Source of the DNA: Sphingobacteriaceae bacterium
Lineage (GTDB): Bacteria > Bacteroidota > Bacteroidia > B-17B0 > Aurantibacillaceae
DNA length: 64,000 nucleotides
Assembly (NCBI GenBank): GCA_947453445.1
Contig: CANGGP010000002.1
Coordinates: forward strand, 1 to 64,000
Direction of reading: 5' to 3'
Shown here: in pieces, positions 10,367 through 19,747 of the stretch
Numbering within the stretch: the first letter of the stretch is position 1
How the letters are laid out: the number at the start of each line of letters is the position of its first letter
Position numbers and translations under genes: made by a program
Notes under the pieces: model-generated
Databases searched by the model: none
Told to the model about the DNA's origin: nothing
Seen by the model: the letters and a program-made list of their open reading frames with translations, nothing else

Positions 10367-11826
10367 TGCATAAAACAACTTGGCTCATCTTGTTTTTAAC
10401 CTTATTGATTGCATCTTGTCGAAAGGAAGTTGGTAAGGCCAGTTATGGCAATTATCCATATGAAGTTGGGAAAATTATTTCCAACAATTGTGCTGTATCG
10501 GGTTGTCATAACGCACAAAGTTATTTGGCTGCCAGTGAATTGAATTTAGAATCCTGGGAAAGTTTGTTTAAGGGCTCAGTGAGCGGCTCCCCGGTAATCC
10601 CCTTTAGCAGCCGTTTTTCTTCTTTGTGTTATTTTATCAATACCTATGCCGATTTGGGTCCGCAAAATGTACCACGCATGCCCCTTAACCGAAATGTGTT
10701 AAGTTTTGATCAGGTGAAAACGATTAAGGATTGGGTAGATGCAGGGGCGCCTAATATCAATGGCGAATTTAGGTGGCCAAAAAATTCTTTGCGAAAAAAA
10801 TTATATGCTGTTAATCAAGGCTGTTCGGTGGTAACCGTTATTGATGCCGAAACCCAATTACCAATTCGATACATTGATGTTGGTAACAAAGGAGGAAGCG
10901 ATACACCCCACCAAGTGCGAGTTTCGCCCGATGGATTGTATTGGTATGTTATTTTTGTCAATAACAACATTTTACAAAAGTACAGTTGCATTAGCGATGA
11001 ACTGATTGCACAAATTCCCCTCACGCCTGCGATGGCAGGAACAGGCAGCAGCGATGCCTTAAACTGGAATACATTTGTGATAAGTGGTGATGGCAAACGG
11101 GCTTATGCCGTGTCGTGGAGCGAAAGCGGGGCGGTGGCCGCACTCGATTTGGAGCACAATAAATTGTTGCACTACATGGCTTTTGTTTACAATCCGCATG
11201 GTGTGGCGTTAAATGGCAATGAAGATAAAATATATGTTACCGCCCAACAAGGAAACTACATTATGGAAATTGACACGGCCTTAAAAACCCGCAACAACCT
11301 TTCGTTGGAAAATGGTTTGCCGCCAAACCCGAATTCAATTTTGGATGCGCATGATATTCTGCTGTCTCCAAATCGACATGATTTATGGATTACCTGCCAA
11401 GCATCGAATCAGGTTAGGGTTTATAATTTAACGGCTGCAGCAGTAACAAGTATACTTCCATGCGGCACTTTCCCACAGGAAATTGTATACTCCTCATCGA
11501 AGGATATGTATTATGTGGCTTGCATGAATGATACAAGCGCCAGAGGCAGTTGGGGTAGTGTTACACGCTTAAGTGCTAGCAATCAACTCGACCGACAGAA
11601 TATGGCCTGTGGTTTTCAACCGCATGGTATATGCGTAGATGAGAGGAATAAATTGATTTATGTGCTTTCACGCAACCAATCCTCTAAAGGTCCGCCGCCG
11701 CACCACAGCAGCCAATGCGCCGGAAAAAACGGATTTATGAACTTTATTGATTTAAATACGTTTAAAGTATTAGAAAAGAAATACGAATTAAGTGTTGACC
11801 CTTATTTTATTTGTCCGCAACCATGA
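10366..11826 (+). CDS. Lipoprotein: cytochrome c-like N-terminal domain fused to YncE-like beta-propeller
   Basis: Lipobox LLIASC; NNCAVSGCHN (CX4CH) plus NVPRMPL; propeller motifs VTVIDAETQLPIRYIDVG, PHQVRVSPDGLYWYV, VYNPHGVALNGNEDKIYVTAQQ. Confidence 0.7.
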   Translation: MHKTTWLILFLTLLIASCRKEVGKASYGNYPYEVGKIISNNCAVSGCHNAQSYLAASELNLESWESLFKGSVSGSPVIPFSSRFSSLCYFINTYADLGPQNVPRMPLNRNVLSFDQVKTIKDWVDAGAPNINGEFRWPKNSLRKKLYAVNQGCSVVTVIDAETQLPIRYIDVGNKGGSDTPHQVRVSPDGLYWYVIFVNNNILQKYSCISDELIAQIPLTPAMAGTGSSDALNWNTFVISGDGKRAYAVSWSESGAVAALDLEHNKLLHYMAFVYNPHGVALNGNEDKIYVTAQQGNYIMEIDTALKTRNNLSLENGLPPNPNSILDAHDILLSPNRHDLWITCQASNQVRVYNLTAAAVTSILPCGTFPQEIVYSSSKDMYYVACMNDTSARGSWGSVTRLSASNQLDRQNMACGFQPHGICVDERNKLIYVLSRNQSSKGPPPHHSSQCAGKNGFMNFIDLNTFKVLEKKYELSVDPYFICPQP

Positions 11827-12278
11827 ACATTGATGTAAATGAATTATTAAAGAAACAGCCCATTTTATTGTTCGACGGAGAATGCGGTTTTTGTAACCGG
11901 GCGGTGCTTTTCTTCCTGCAATATGAAAATAAAGCAGCCCATCAAAGAGCAAACCGAAAAATGCATTTTGCTTCTTTACAATCACCTGAAGGCATAGCCT
12001 TAAAAAAGTATTTTGAATTGAATGACGACATCGACAGTATTATTTTAATTAAAGATCATTCGGCGTTTATTAAGTCATGTGCGGCGCTTCGATTAACCTT
12101 ATACATGCGCGGCTTATGGCCTATTTTGTCAGTTTTTGTTATCATTCCTCCCTTTTTAAGAAACATTGTTTACCAATTTATTGCAAAGCGCCGTATGAAA
12201 TTTTTTGGTAAAGTGCAGCACTGCACCCTATTATTGGAAGTTGAACAAACACGCTTTTTAAATAAAACTTCATTGTAA
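11823..12278 (+). CDS. DCC-family thiol-disulfide oxidoreductase (DUF393)
   Basis: PILLFDGECGFCNRAVLFFL hallmark motif. Confidence 0.9.
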   Translation: MNIDVNELLKKQPILLFDGECGFCNRAVLFFLQYENKAAHQRANRKMHFASLQSPEGIALKKYFELNDDIDSIILIKDHSAFIKSCAALRLTLYMRGLWPILSVFVIIPPFLRNIVYQFIAKRRMKFFGKVQHCTLLLEVEQTRFLNKTSL

Positions 12279-12300
12279 TAATCAAATGCCTCTTCTTCGC

Positions 12301-12987
12301 TTAGCTTTTTTTGGCAAAAGCAATGGATGCCACCGATATTTTTATTCCCTCTACATCTTTTAACGCTTGCCAGGCTGCTTCAATGGTGGCGCCGGTGGTC
12401 ACCACATCATCCACCAACATCACATGTTTGTTTTGAATGCTTTCATGATTTTGCAAATGAAAAATGCCCTCTACATTTTCCCAACGTTGGTATTTCTTTT
12501 TTTTTGTTTGGGTTGTTGTTTCAACTTTTCGAATTAAATTATCCAACATCATGCTTTTTCCCAAAGCCTTGGCAATTCCACTGCCAAAATATTCACTTTG
12601 GTTAAAACCTCTTTTCTTAATTTTTTTAGGATGTAAGGGTATGGGTACAATGATATCGAACAAAACCGGGTTATTTGTGAACTCCTTGGCCATTAATTCG
12701 CCTAAATAGGCAGCCAGCTCCTTGCGACCTTGGTATTTTATGGCATGAATGATATTTTGAATTTTTCCGCTTTTTTCAAAGGTGTACAAATACTTGGCCT
12801 GCACTAGTGGCACGCGCGCAGCCAAAATATCGTGAACAGCCCGGCCATTCGAAAAATCTTGATGACCTTTGGGCAAAGCGTTTTCACAGTTTAGACATAG
12901 AAATTCTTCTTGTTCAATAAGCACATTTGAACAGGCGGCACAATGCCTGGGATAAATTAATGACATGAAATCGTTGAAAAGTGTCAT
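12301..12987 (-). CDS. comF: ComF family phosphoribosyltransferase
   Basis: Zn-finger CAACSNVL..CLNCENAL; PRPP loop VMLVDDVVTTGATIEAA. Confidence 0.9.
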   Translation of the reverse strand: MTLFNDFMSLIYPRHCAACSNVLIEQEEFLCLNCENALPKGHQDFSNGRAVHDILAARVPLVQAKYLYTFEKSGKIQNIIHAIKYQGRKELAAYLGELMAKEFTNNPVLFDIIVPIPLHPKKIKKRGFNQSEYFGSGIAKALGKSMMLDNLIRKVETTTQTKKKKYQRWENVEGIFHLQNHESIQNKHVMLVDDVVTTGATIEAAWQALKDVEGIKISVASIAFAKKS

Positions 12988-13031
12988 TTGCCGTACACTA
13001 AAATAAGCTTTTAATCGAGTATTTTTGATAC

Positions 13032-13952
13032 ATGAGCGAAGAAAAAGAAAAATCCGGCAAAAAAAGGGCCATGTTTTTTTGGTTAATCATTGTAGCCTTA
13101 ATGGGTACAAATGCCTACACATTGTGGTTGTTATTGAAAGAAAAAGAGAACGGGGTGAAGGAACGTGTGATTACCGAAAAGGTGGTGGTTGAACGTGATA
13201 ATGTTCAGGCAGATTTATTGGCTTTGCAAAAAGATTATGCCACTTTGCAAACCAGCGATGCCGCAATGCAAAAAGACATTGACGAGAAGAAAGCCAAAAT
13301 TGAAGAATTATTAAAACAGGCCGCAAAACACAAAGGGGATGCACGCATTATTGCTGAATTAAAAAAGGAAACAGAAACCTTGCGCACTATTATGAAAGGC
13401 TATGTTCGCACCATCGACTCGCTAAATACCTTAAATCAAGCATTGGTGGCAGAAAAGAAAACGGTTTTAAAACAATTGGGCAACGAAAAGGAAAAACAAC
13501 AAACTTTGATTAAAGAAAAAGAAGAATTAAAAACCACTATTGCAAAGGGAAGTGTGTTAAGTTGTTTTAATGTTTCTGCAAAAGCAGTATTGTATAAACG
13601 TGGTGGCAAGAAAGAATCTGAAACCACCAAAGCACGTAAAACGCAAAAAATAAAAGTGAGTTTTAGTTTGGGTGAAAATAAAATCGCCAAAGCCGGCGAA
13701 AAAACGGTGTTTATCCGCATCATGACACCTGATGGCAAGGAGCTGGCTAAAAATTATGACGATACATATAAGTTTACTTTCAATGGCAGCTCAGGTTATT
13801 TTGCAGGTAAAACCGAATTAAATTATGCCAATACCGAAATTAGTGGTGTTAGTTATTGTGAAGGACAAGGTGAATTTGTGCCGGGTAATTATTTAATTGA
13901 AATTACTTGTGATGGTGTAGTAATTGGAAACACGAGTTTAAAACTGGATTAA
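13032..13952 (+). CDS. Single-pass membrane protein with long coiled coil and C-terminal beta domain
   Basis: TM FFWLIIVALMGTNAYTLWLLL followed by K/E/L/Q-rich coiled coil. Confidence 0.6.
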   Translation: MSEEKEKSGKKRAMFFWLIIVALMGTNAYTLWLLLKEKENGVKERVITEKVVVERDNVQADLLALQKDYATLQTSDAAMQKDIDEKKAKIEELLKQAAKHKGDARIIAELKKETETLRTIMKGYVRTIDSLNTLNQALVAEKKTVLKQLGNEKEKQQTLIKEKEELKTTIAKGSVLSCFNVSAKAVLYKRGGKKESETTKARKTQKIKVSFSLGENKIAKAGEKTVFIRIMTPDGKELAKNYDDTYKFTFNGSSGYFAGKTELNYANTEISGVSYCEGQGEFVPGNYLIEITCDGVVIGNTSLKLD

Positions 13953-13988
13953 TAAAACACAATCCAATTAGCATACAAGCAATCGCCA

Positions 13989-16900
13989 TTATTCGTAACG
14001 GGTACCTATAAGCAACACGTCGTCAACTTGTTCTAAATTACCACGCCAAGCATTAAAAGTATTTTTAATCAACTCTCTTTGCTCGTGCATTGGTTTTGGC
14101 GCAATTTCAGTTAAAAGCTCTTTTAATTTTTTGTACATGTATTTTTTGCCTTTTGGTCCGCCAAACTGATCAGGCATACCATCGGTTAAAGTATAAATAC
14201 AATCGCCCTTTTCTAATTTAACCAAGTGCTGGGTAAATGGTTTTTGATCAAAGTCGTGTTTACCTACCGGCATGCTGTCGCAGTCGTATTCAATAAACTC
14301 TTTACCACGAACAATCCAAATTGGATTATTGGCTGCTGCATAAGTAATTTGTTTGTTTTTAAAATCAAATGAAATAAAACTGCAGTCCATACCATCTTTA
14401 CCGCCATGTTCACTGCCATCATTTTTTAATCTTTCGATGATGGTTTTGCGCGTGTGGTTTAAAATATCAGCCGGTTGATTATGAAACTCAATGGCTTTTT
14501 CTAAGCTTGTAATGTTTAACAAACTCATAATGGCACCCGGCACACCATGTCCTGTACTGTCGGCAGTTACCAATCCAAACTGACCGTTGTTGAGTTGCGA
14601 AGCCCAGTAAAAATCTCCACTTACAACATCTTTTGGTTTAAAGAACACAAAATGTTCGCCCAAATTTTTATCCAAAATTTCTTTCGATGCCAAGAAACTT
14701 TTTTGGATGCGTTCGGCATAATTGATACTGTCGGTAATTTCTTTGTGCTTTTCTTGCACCAAATGTTTTTGTTCATCGGCAATCAAACGTTGTTTTTCAG
14801 CCTCGTTTTTTTGCTCCACCACCTCGGCAGTTCGCTCTGTTACCTTGTCTTCAAGTATTTTTTTCTCAATTAACAGCTGACGTTCTCTGATTTTGATGTA
14901 GCTGAACAAGGCCGATGCCACAACAACAAAAACAACTAAATAAAACCACCAAGTTTTCCAAAAAGGCGGCTGAATCATTAAGGTGGTAACGGTTATCGCA
15001 TTGCCGCACACATTTGAGCCATTGCATGTTTTTAATTCAAAACTATACTTGCCGGGGTCTAAATTTGAATAAACAACTTCATTGCTTTTGGTGAGGGCTT
15101 TCCAATCTTCATCTAAACCATTTAATTTATACTGATAAGTCACCCCATCAGGGTTGGTCATTGAAATACCGATAAACTTAAACGAGAAGGTGTTTTCTTT
15201 GTACGACAAGGAGATGTTTTTTTCAATGGCAACATCATTTAAATTCACTTTAAATTCTAGCAATTGCAATGCGGGCGGCACTTTGTTTTCAAAATCTGAA
15301 CTGAATTGGTATTTGTAAACACCATTTACGGTACCAAACCAAATGTTTTTGTCCATGTCCTCAAAAACAGATCCCGGTTTGGTTTCCAGACCGGTAAAAC
15401 CGTCGTTTTTGGTGTAGGTTTTAATGGTTTTTGTTTTCGGGTTGTATTTGTTTAAACCTTTGTTACTGCCCATCCATATCATGCCTTGGGCATCTTTGCT
15501 CACCAAAGTAATGTAATCAGACAACAAGCCGTCTTTGGCTTTTATGTTTTTAAATGCGCCATTCTCCAGCACAAATGCACCACCACCTTCGGTACCTAAC
15601 CAAATGTGCTTATCATTGTCTTCTGTGATTGAGGAAATACTTGAATAGGTTAAGCCCTCGCTTTTATTGTATTTTTTAAAAGATTTACCATCGAACTCTG
15701 TAATGCCTTTTTGATTGGTGCCTATCCAAATGTGGTGATTACTTTGCTCAAACAAACAAGAAATATCATTGCCGCTTAATCCATCAATGGTTCTTAATGT
15801 TTTGATTATAGCCGTATTCAGATCATACAAAACAATGCCTTCGATTGTTCCAATCCACAATCGGTTTTGTTTGTCAATCATCAAACAACTCACCAAAATA
15901 TTAACTATGTCGTCGAGGGCCGGCACATTCACGATTTTCTTTTTGAGATAATCATACTTCACAATTTTTCCGCCCCAAGTGCCAATCCAAATATTATTTG
16001 CATTGTCTTTTACCAAAGCCCTAATGTTGTTTACCCTTAAACCTTTATCAGCGGTTAAATATTCGAAGCTTTGATCTTTGGGCTGATAAATGGTTATGCC
16101 TTCGTTGGTGCCTAACCAATAACGTCCGTCGGCATCGCTACAAATCGACCATACCTGGTTATCCGACAATCCGTTTTTCTTTGAGAAAGAAACAAATCGA
16201 TCGCCTGAATAAACATCAATGCCTTCACCGGATGAACCAAATAAAATATTGCCTTCTTTATCTTCGTGTATGGCTTTTATTTTATTTAATGAAAGGCCAT
16301 TGCCGGTATTAAACAAACTCAAGGATTGATTGCTGAGGTTGAAGCGGATGACACCAAAATTCCATACCGACATCCATAAATTATTTTTTGAATCGGGGTA
16401 AATCGACCAAATCACTGCAGGCCCTTGTCCTTTCAGCAATTGAAAAGTACTGCTTGAATTGATGATGGGTTCAAAAATTTTCTTTTTAAGATCGTATTTC
16501 GTTAGGCTGCCATTTGTTGTACCTATCAACACTGCGCTTCCATTCACAATTGTGATGGCTGAAACCTGGCCCATAGGCATGCCTTCGGGACGGAAAAAAT
16601 CAAATTCTTTTGTGTTTGGATTATAAATTTTAATTCCCAAATCGGTTAAAAACCAAATTTGATTTTCACTGTCTTCATCAATTGAAAGAACCAACTGACT
16701 TAAGCCTTCTTTGCCTGTGAACGATTGGCTATTAATTTTGGCGACGTCGGCTTCATATGGATTGCTGATCAACACAGCCCCAACATTTTCGGTGCCAATC
16801 CAAATCTGTCCTTTGTGATCTTCAAAAAAGCTATAAATTTTTTTGTCTTGCGGTAGGAGTTTTGATTTAACTTCCTCAAATTCTTTTCCGTTAAAACGTG

Positions 16901-17201
16901 TTACTGTGCCGTTGTCGTGGCCAAGCCAGATAAAATTCTTTTTATCTTTATAGATGGCACTCACATTGTTTTCGGCCAAGCCATTTTCTGTGCTGTAATT
17001 CACGAAATTTTTTCCGTCGAACCGTGAAACACCACCTGCTGTGGCAAACCAATAAAAGCCTGCGCTGTCTTGAATAATACCCGAAACATTCGATTGCGCC
17101 AAACCATCCTTCACGCCATAGTTGGCAAAATAGTACGATTGGGAATAATTAAAAAACGGTATTAAAAAGAAGAGACAAAAAAGATACTTGTTTTTTTGCA
17201 T
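13989..17201 (-). CDS. Two-component-regulator-propeller / Y_Y_Y domain sensor with C-terminal SpoIIE (PP2C) phosphatase
   Basis: About 14 propeller repeats (DSAGFYWFATAGGVSRFDG, NNIWIGTWGGKIVKYD), Y_Y_Y domain, TM, coiled coil, then GDFYWA, VTADSTGHGVPGAIMSLL, YTLTDGMPDQFGG. Start placed at MQKNKYLF signal peptide. Confidence 0.9.
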   Translation of the reverse strand: MQKNKYLFCLFFLIPFFNYSQSYYFANYGVKDGLAQSNVSGIIQDSAGFYWFATAGGVSRFDGKNFVNYSTENGLAENNVSAIYKDKKNFIWLGHDNGTVTRFNGKEFEEVKSKLLPQDKKIYSFFEDHKGQIWIGTENVGAVLISNPYEADVAKINSQSFTGKEGLSQLVLSIDEDSENQIWFLTDLGIKIYNPNTKEFDFFRPEGMPMGQVSAITIVNGSAVLIGTTNGSLTKYDLKKKIFEPIINSSSTFQLLKGQGPAVIWSIYPDSKNNLWMSVWNFGVIRFNLSNQSLSLFNTGNGLSLNKIKAIHEDKEGNILFGSSGEGIDVYSGDRFVSFSKKNGLSDNQVWSICSDADGRYWLGTNEGITIYQPKDQSFEYLTADKGLRVNNIRALVKDNANNIWIGTWGGKIVKYDYLKKKIVNVPALDDIVNILVSCLMIDKQNRLWIGTIEGIVLYDLNTAIIKTLRTIDGLSGNDISCLFEQSNHHIWIGTNQKGITEFDGKSFKKYNKSEGLTYSSISSITEDNDKHIWLGTEGGGAFVLENGAFKNIKAKDGLLSDYITLVSKDAQGMIWMGSNKGLNKYNPKTKTIKTYTKNDGFTGLETKPGSVFEDMDKNIWFGTVNGVYKYQFSSDFENKVPPALQLLEFKVNLNDVAIEKNISLSYKENTFSFKFIGISMTNPDGVTYQYKLNGLDEDWKALTKSNEVVYSNLDPGKYSFELKTCNGSNVCGNAITVTTLMIQPPFWKTWWFYLVVFVVVASALFSYIKIRERQLLIEKKILEDKVTERTAEVVEQKNEAEKQRLIADEQKHLVQEKHKEITDSINYAERIQKSFLASKEILDKNLGEHFVFFKPKDVVSGDFYWASQLNNGQFGLVTADSTGHGVPGAIMSLLNITSLEKAIEFHNQPADILNHTRKTIIERLKNDGSEHGGKDGMDCSFISFDFKNKQITYAAANNPIWIVRGKEFIEYDCDSMPVGKHDFDQKPFTQHLVKLEKGDCIYTLTDGMPDQFGGPKGKKYMYKKLKELLTEIAPKPMHEQRELIKNTFNAWRGNLEQVDDVLLIGTRYE

Positions 17202-17217
17202 GCTTAAATTTGCAAAA

Positions 17218-19566
17218 TTATTTCTTAATGAAGAAGAAAGTTCCGCCTTCATCTTCAAGATCTTTAATCTTACCAAATTTAGGCGCTTGATTTCCTGCTG
17301 CTGCTACCGCGGCAGTTACCTTTTTTACAATCTTTTCAATTGGTAAACAAGGCTCTACATTAGTGTTTAACGCTGATACAAACGATTTGGTAAATTGCGA
17401 ATTGTCAGATGCCAATTCAAATCCCGCTGAAGTAAATACTTGCGATGATTTGGCTTTGGTTAATTCGAAATTATCACATTTTTGACCATCAGCGCCGCCT
17501 CTCATGGCCATTAAGAATGTTGCACCCGATTCACATGCATCTGTAATCACCAATGTGTGCACCAATTTACCGGCATACGATTGCATGGCAGCTTTCAGGT
17601 TGTTGATACCAAAATAACTAAACTCATCATCCGGTTTTCCGTCAGATGGCACCCAATAACCGGTTGGACTTACGTATTTACCGTGACCGGCATACCAAAT
17701 TACCAAGGAATTAATGTTATTGTTCTTTACGTAATCGCGCAATTTAATTGAGAAAAATTTATCCATGGCCAATTTAGTCATGTCTTTTTCATGAACAATT
17801 TGAGTGATTTTATAATTGGCCAAAGCTGCTTTCATGGCTAGTACGTCTTTTGCAGGACCTTCGAGGCTTGGGAAGTTCACATATTTACTGTTTTCAATAA
17901 ATATCACCCAGGTGTTACCCATTGGATTATCTAATCCGGCCATGGCTCCACTGCGGTTCAAATTATAAGTGGTTACTGTTTCATTTCCATAAATATCACG
18001 CACCATCATTTTTAATTTGTCCTTATCGGTAATGTTAATTTGCGCCGAAAATTCAGGATTAATGCTCGATGGACTGAAAGAGGCGTTAATACCGTCAATC
18101 ACAATGGCTTCAATTAAACTGGCATCTTTAATCTTTCCTTGAATGTAAAGGTTGTTGCCGGCAATGTCGATCGACATTTCATTTTCAAAAGAAGTATAAG
18201 GCGTTTCGATGGCGATAATTGGTTTATCACTTTCTGTTCTTTCAATGGCATATTTTGATGCGCATGTGTTGTTGTAATTGTCGGTAGCATAAATGGTGAT
18301 GTCGTTTAATTTAGAGCCATCACTCACTTTTAAAATAAACTCAGGATTTAAGGAATCGCTTGAGAATATAACTTTTCCGACACTTGCTGTAATTTGAATG
18401 ATTTGGCTATTGTCTTTCACGCGGCCCCTGATGATAAAGTCTTTTTTATCGGCCGCCACTTTAATACCATTTTTTTCTGTTTTAGCCGAAAGGATTTCAA
18501 CTTCAGGCTTCACCGTTTCGCGATTTAATTCATACGCTTTTGATTTGGCTTGTTTAATCATGGCTTGCACGGCAGGTGTGTTGCCGGCTATTTGCAATAC
18601 TTTGTTATAATCTGCAATGGCTGTGCGCACATCGCGGGTTTGCTCGTAGCAACTTGCTCTTTTTAAATAAGCCTCAACGTTTTTAGGACTGTTTTTAATT
18701 GCTTGAGAATAATCGGCATTTGCATTTTGAAATTCACCCAAGGCTTCGAAGTAAGAACCTCTTTGAATAAGTGCTTTGTTATTGGTAGGCGTTGCCATGA
18801 TTACTTTTGAAATATCTTCAATGGCAGCTTGAAAACTGTTTTTGCCGGCATTGTAAACGCTTCTTGCAAACAAGGCATCACTATTAAACGGATCTTTGCC
18901 TAAAATGTAATCGATGTTGTTTTTTGCTTCATCCAATTTGCCCAATTTTAAATCGGTGTAGGCTAAAGCAATGTAAGCAGGCATAAATTTCGAATCGTGT
19001 TCTTTGGCGTTGCGATAATATTTTTCAGCTTCTTCAGGATGGTTTAAACTATCATGAAATACGGCATGACGGTAATAATTGTTTGCGTTGATTTTTACGT
19101 CCAATGCCAATTGGGTGTAGTTTAATCCTGTTGCAAAATCTTTAAGTTTGGTTAATACTGTAATTTCAGCTTCAATGGCTTCAACGTAAGTGCGGTCAAT
19201 TTCTAAAGCCATGCGAAGCATATGATCGGCTTCACTGAGTTTATTAGCCTCGGCCAATGCACTACCTACTTTGGTTAACAATTGCTTGTCCTTGTCATTA
19301 ATCATGATGGCCTTGTTATAATCGGCCATGGCCAAATCAAATTTATTTAATTTTTGATTACAATATCCACGCGAAGCATAGGCTTTGTAATAATTGGCAT
19401 CGGCTTCAATGGCTTTATTATAATTTTCAATGGCTTCAGCGTAGTTTTGTGTTTTTTCTAACTTTTCTCCCGCCTCCCATAATTTCTTTGCCGATTGCGC
19501 GAAATGGCTGAACGGCAAAACGCAGAATATAAAAACTGCTATTATAGAGAAATTAAAATTTTTCAT
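17218..19566 (-). CDS. TPR repeat protein with two Ig-like domains and C-terminal caspase (C14) domain
   Basis: TPR array; catalytic His in VIWYAGHGKY and Cys in LVITDACESGATF; VIFIENSKYVNFPSLEGPAKDVLAM start of caspase fold. Confidence 0.88.
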   Translation of the reverse strand: MKNFNFSIIAVFIFCVLPFSHFAQSAKKLWEAGEKLEKTQNYAEAIENYNKAIEADANYYKAYASRGYCNQKLNKFDLAMADYNKAIMINDKDKQLLTKVGSALAEANKLSEADHMLRMALEIDRTYVEAIEAEITVLTKLKDFATGLNYTQLALDVKINANNYYRHAVFHDSLNHPEEAEKYYRNAKEHDSKFMPAYIALAYTDLKLGKLDEAKNNIDYILGKDPFNSDALFARSVYNAGKNSFQAAIEDISKVIMATPTNNKALIQRGSYFEALGEFQNANADYSQAIKNSPKNVEAYLKRASCYEQTRDVRTAIADYNKVLQIAGNTPAVQAMIKQAKSKAYELNRETVKPEVEILSAKTEKNGIKVAADKKDFIIRGRVKDNSQIIQITASVGKVIFSSDSLNPEFILKVSDGSKLNDITIYATDNYNNTCASKYAIERTESDKPIIAIETPYTSFENEMSIDIAGNNLYIQGKIKDASLIEAIVIDGINASFSPSSINPEFSAQINITDKDKLKMMVRDIYGNETVTTYNLNRSGAMAGLDNPMGNTWVIFIENSKYVNFPSLEGPAKDVLAMKAALANYKITQIVHEKDMTKLAMDKFFSIKLRDYVKNNNINSLVIWYAGHGKYVSPTGYWVPSDGKPDDEFSYFGINNLKAAMQSYAGKLVHTLVITDACESGATFLMAMRGGADGQKCDNFELTKAKSSQVFTSAGFELASDNSQFTKSFVSALNTNVEPCLPIEKIVKKVTAAVAAAGNQAPKFGKIKDLEDEGGTFFFIKK

Positions 19567-19747
19567 AGTTTAAATTTTGATACTACTAAATTACACAATT
19601 ATTCGTTTGTACAGCTTAAAAAACCAATTAATTTGTGCGCATAAAATCTGTTTAAAGCCACGTTAATTCTCTTATTCGAAATTATTTTACCGGAAGTTTT
19701 GAGAAATAAAATTAATTGAATAGCTTTATTACTTACACTTTTTTGCA

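Noticed and set aside
17218-19566. Classical cytoplasmic caspase-based phage-defence system
   Set aside because: The caspase protein has an N-terminal signal peptide, no recognised defence partner (gasdermin, TPR-CHAT/Csx30-like, reverse transcriptase) is adjacent, and such TPR-caspase proteins are common in Bacteroidota; kept only as a signalling hypothesis.
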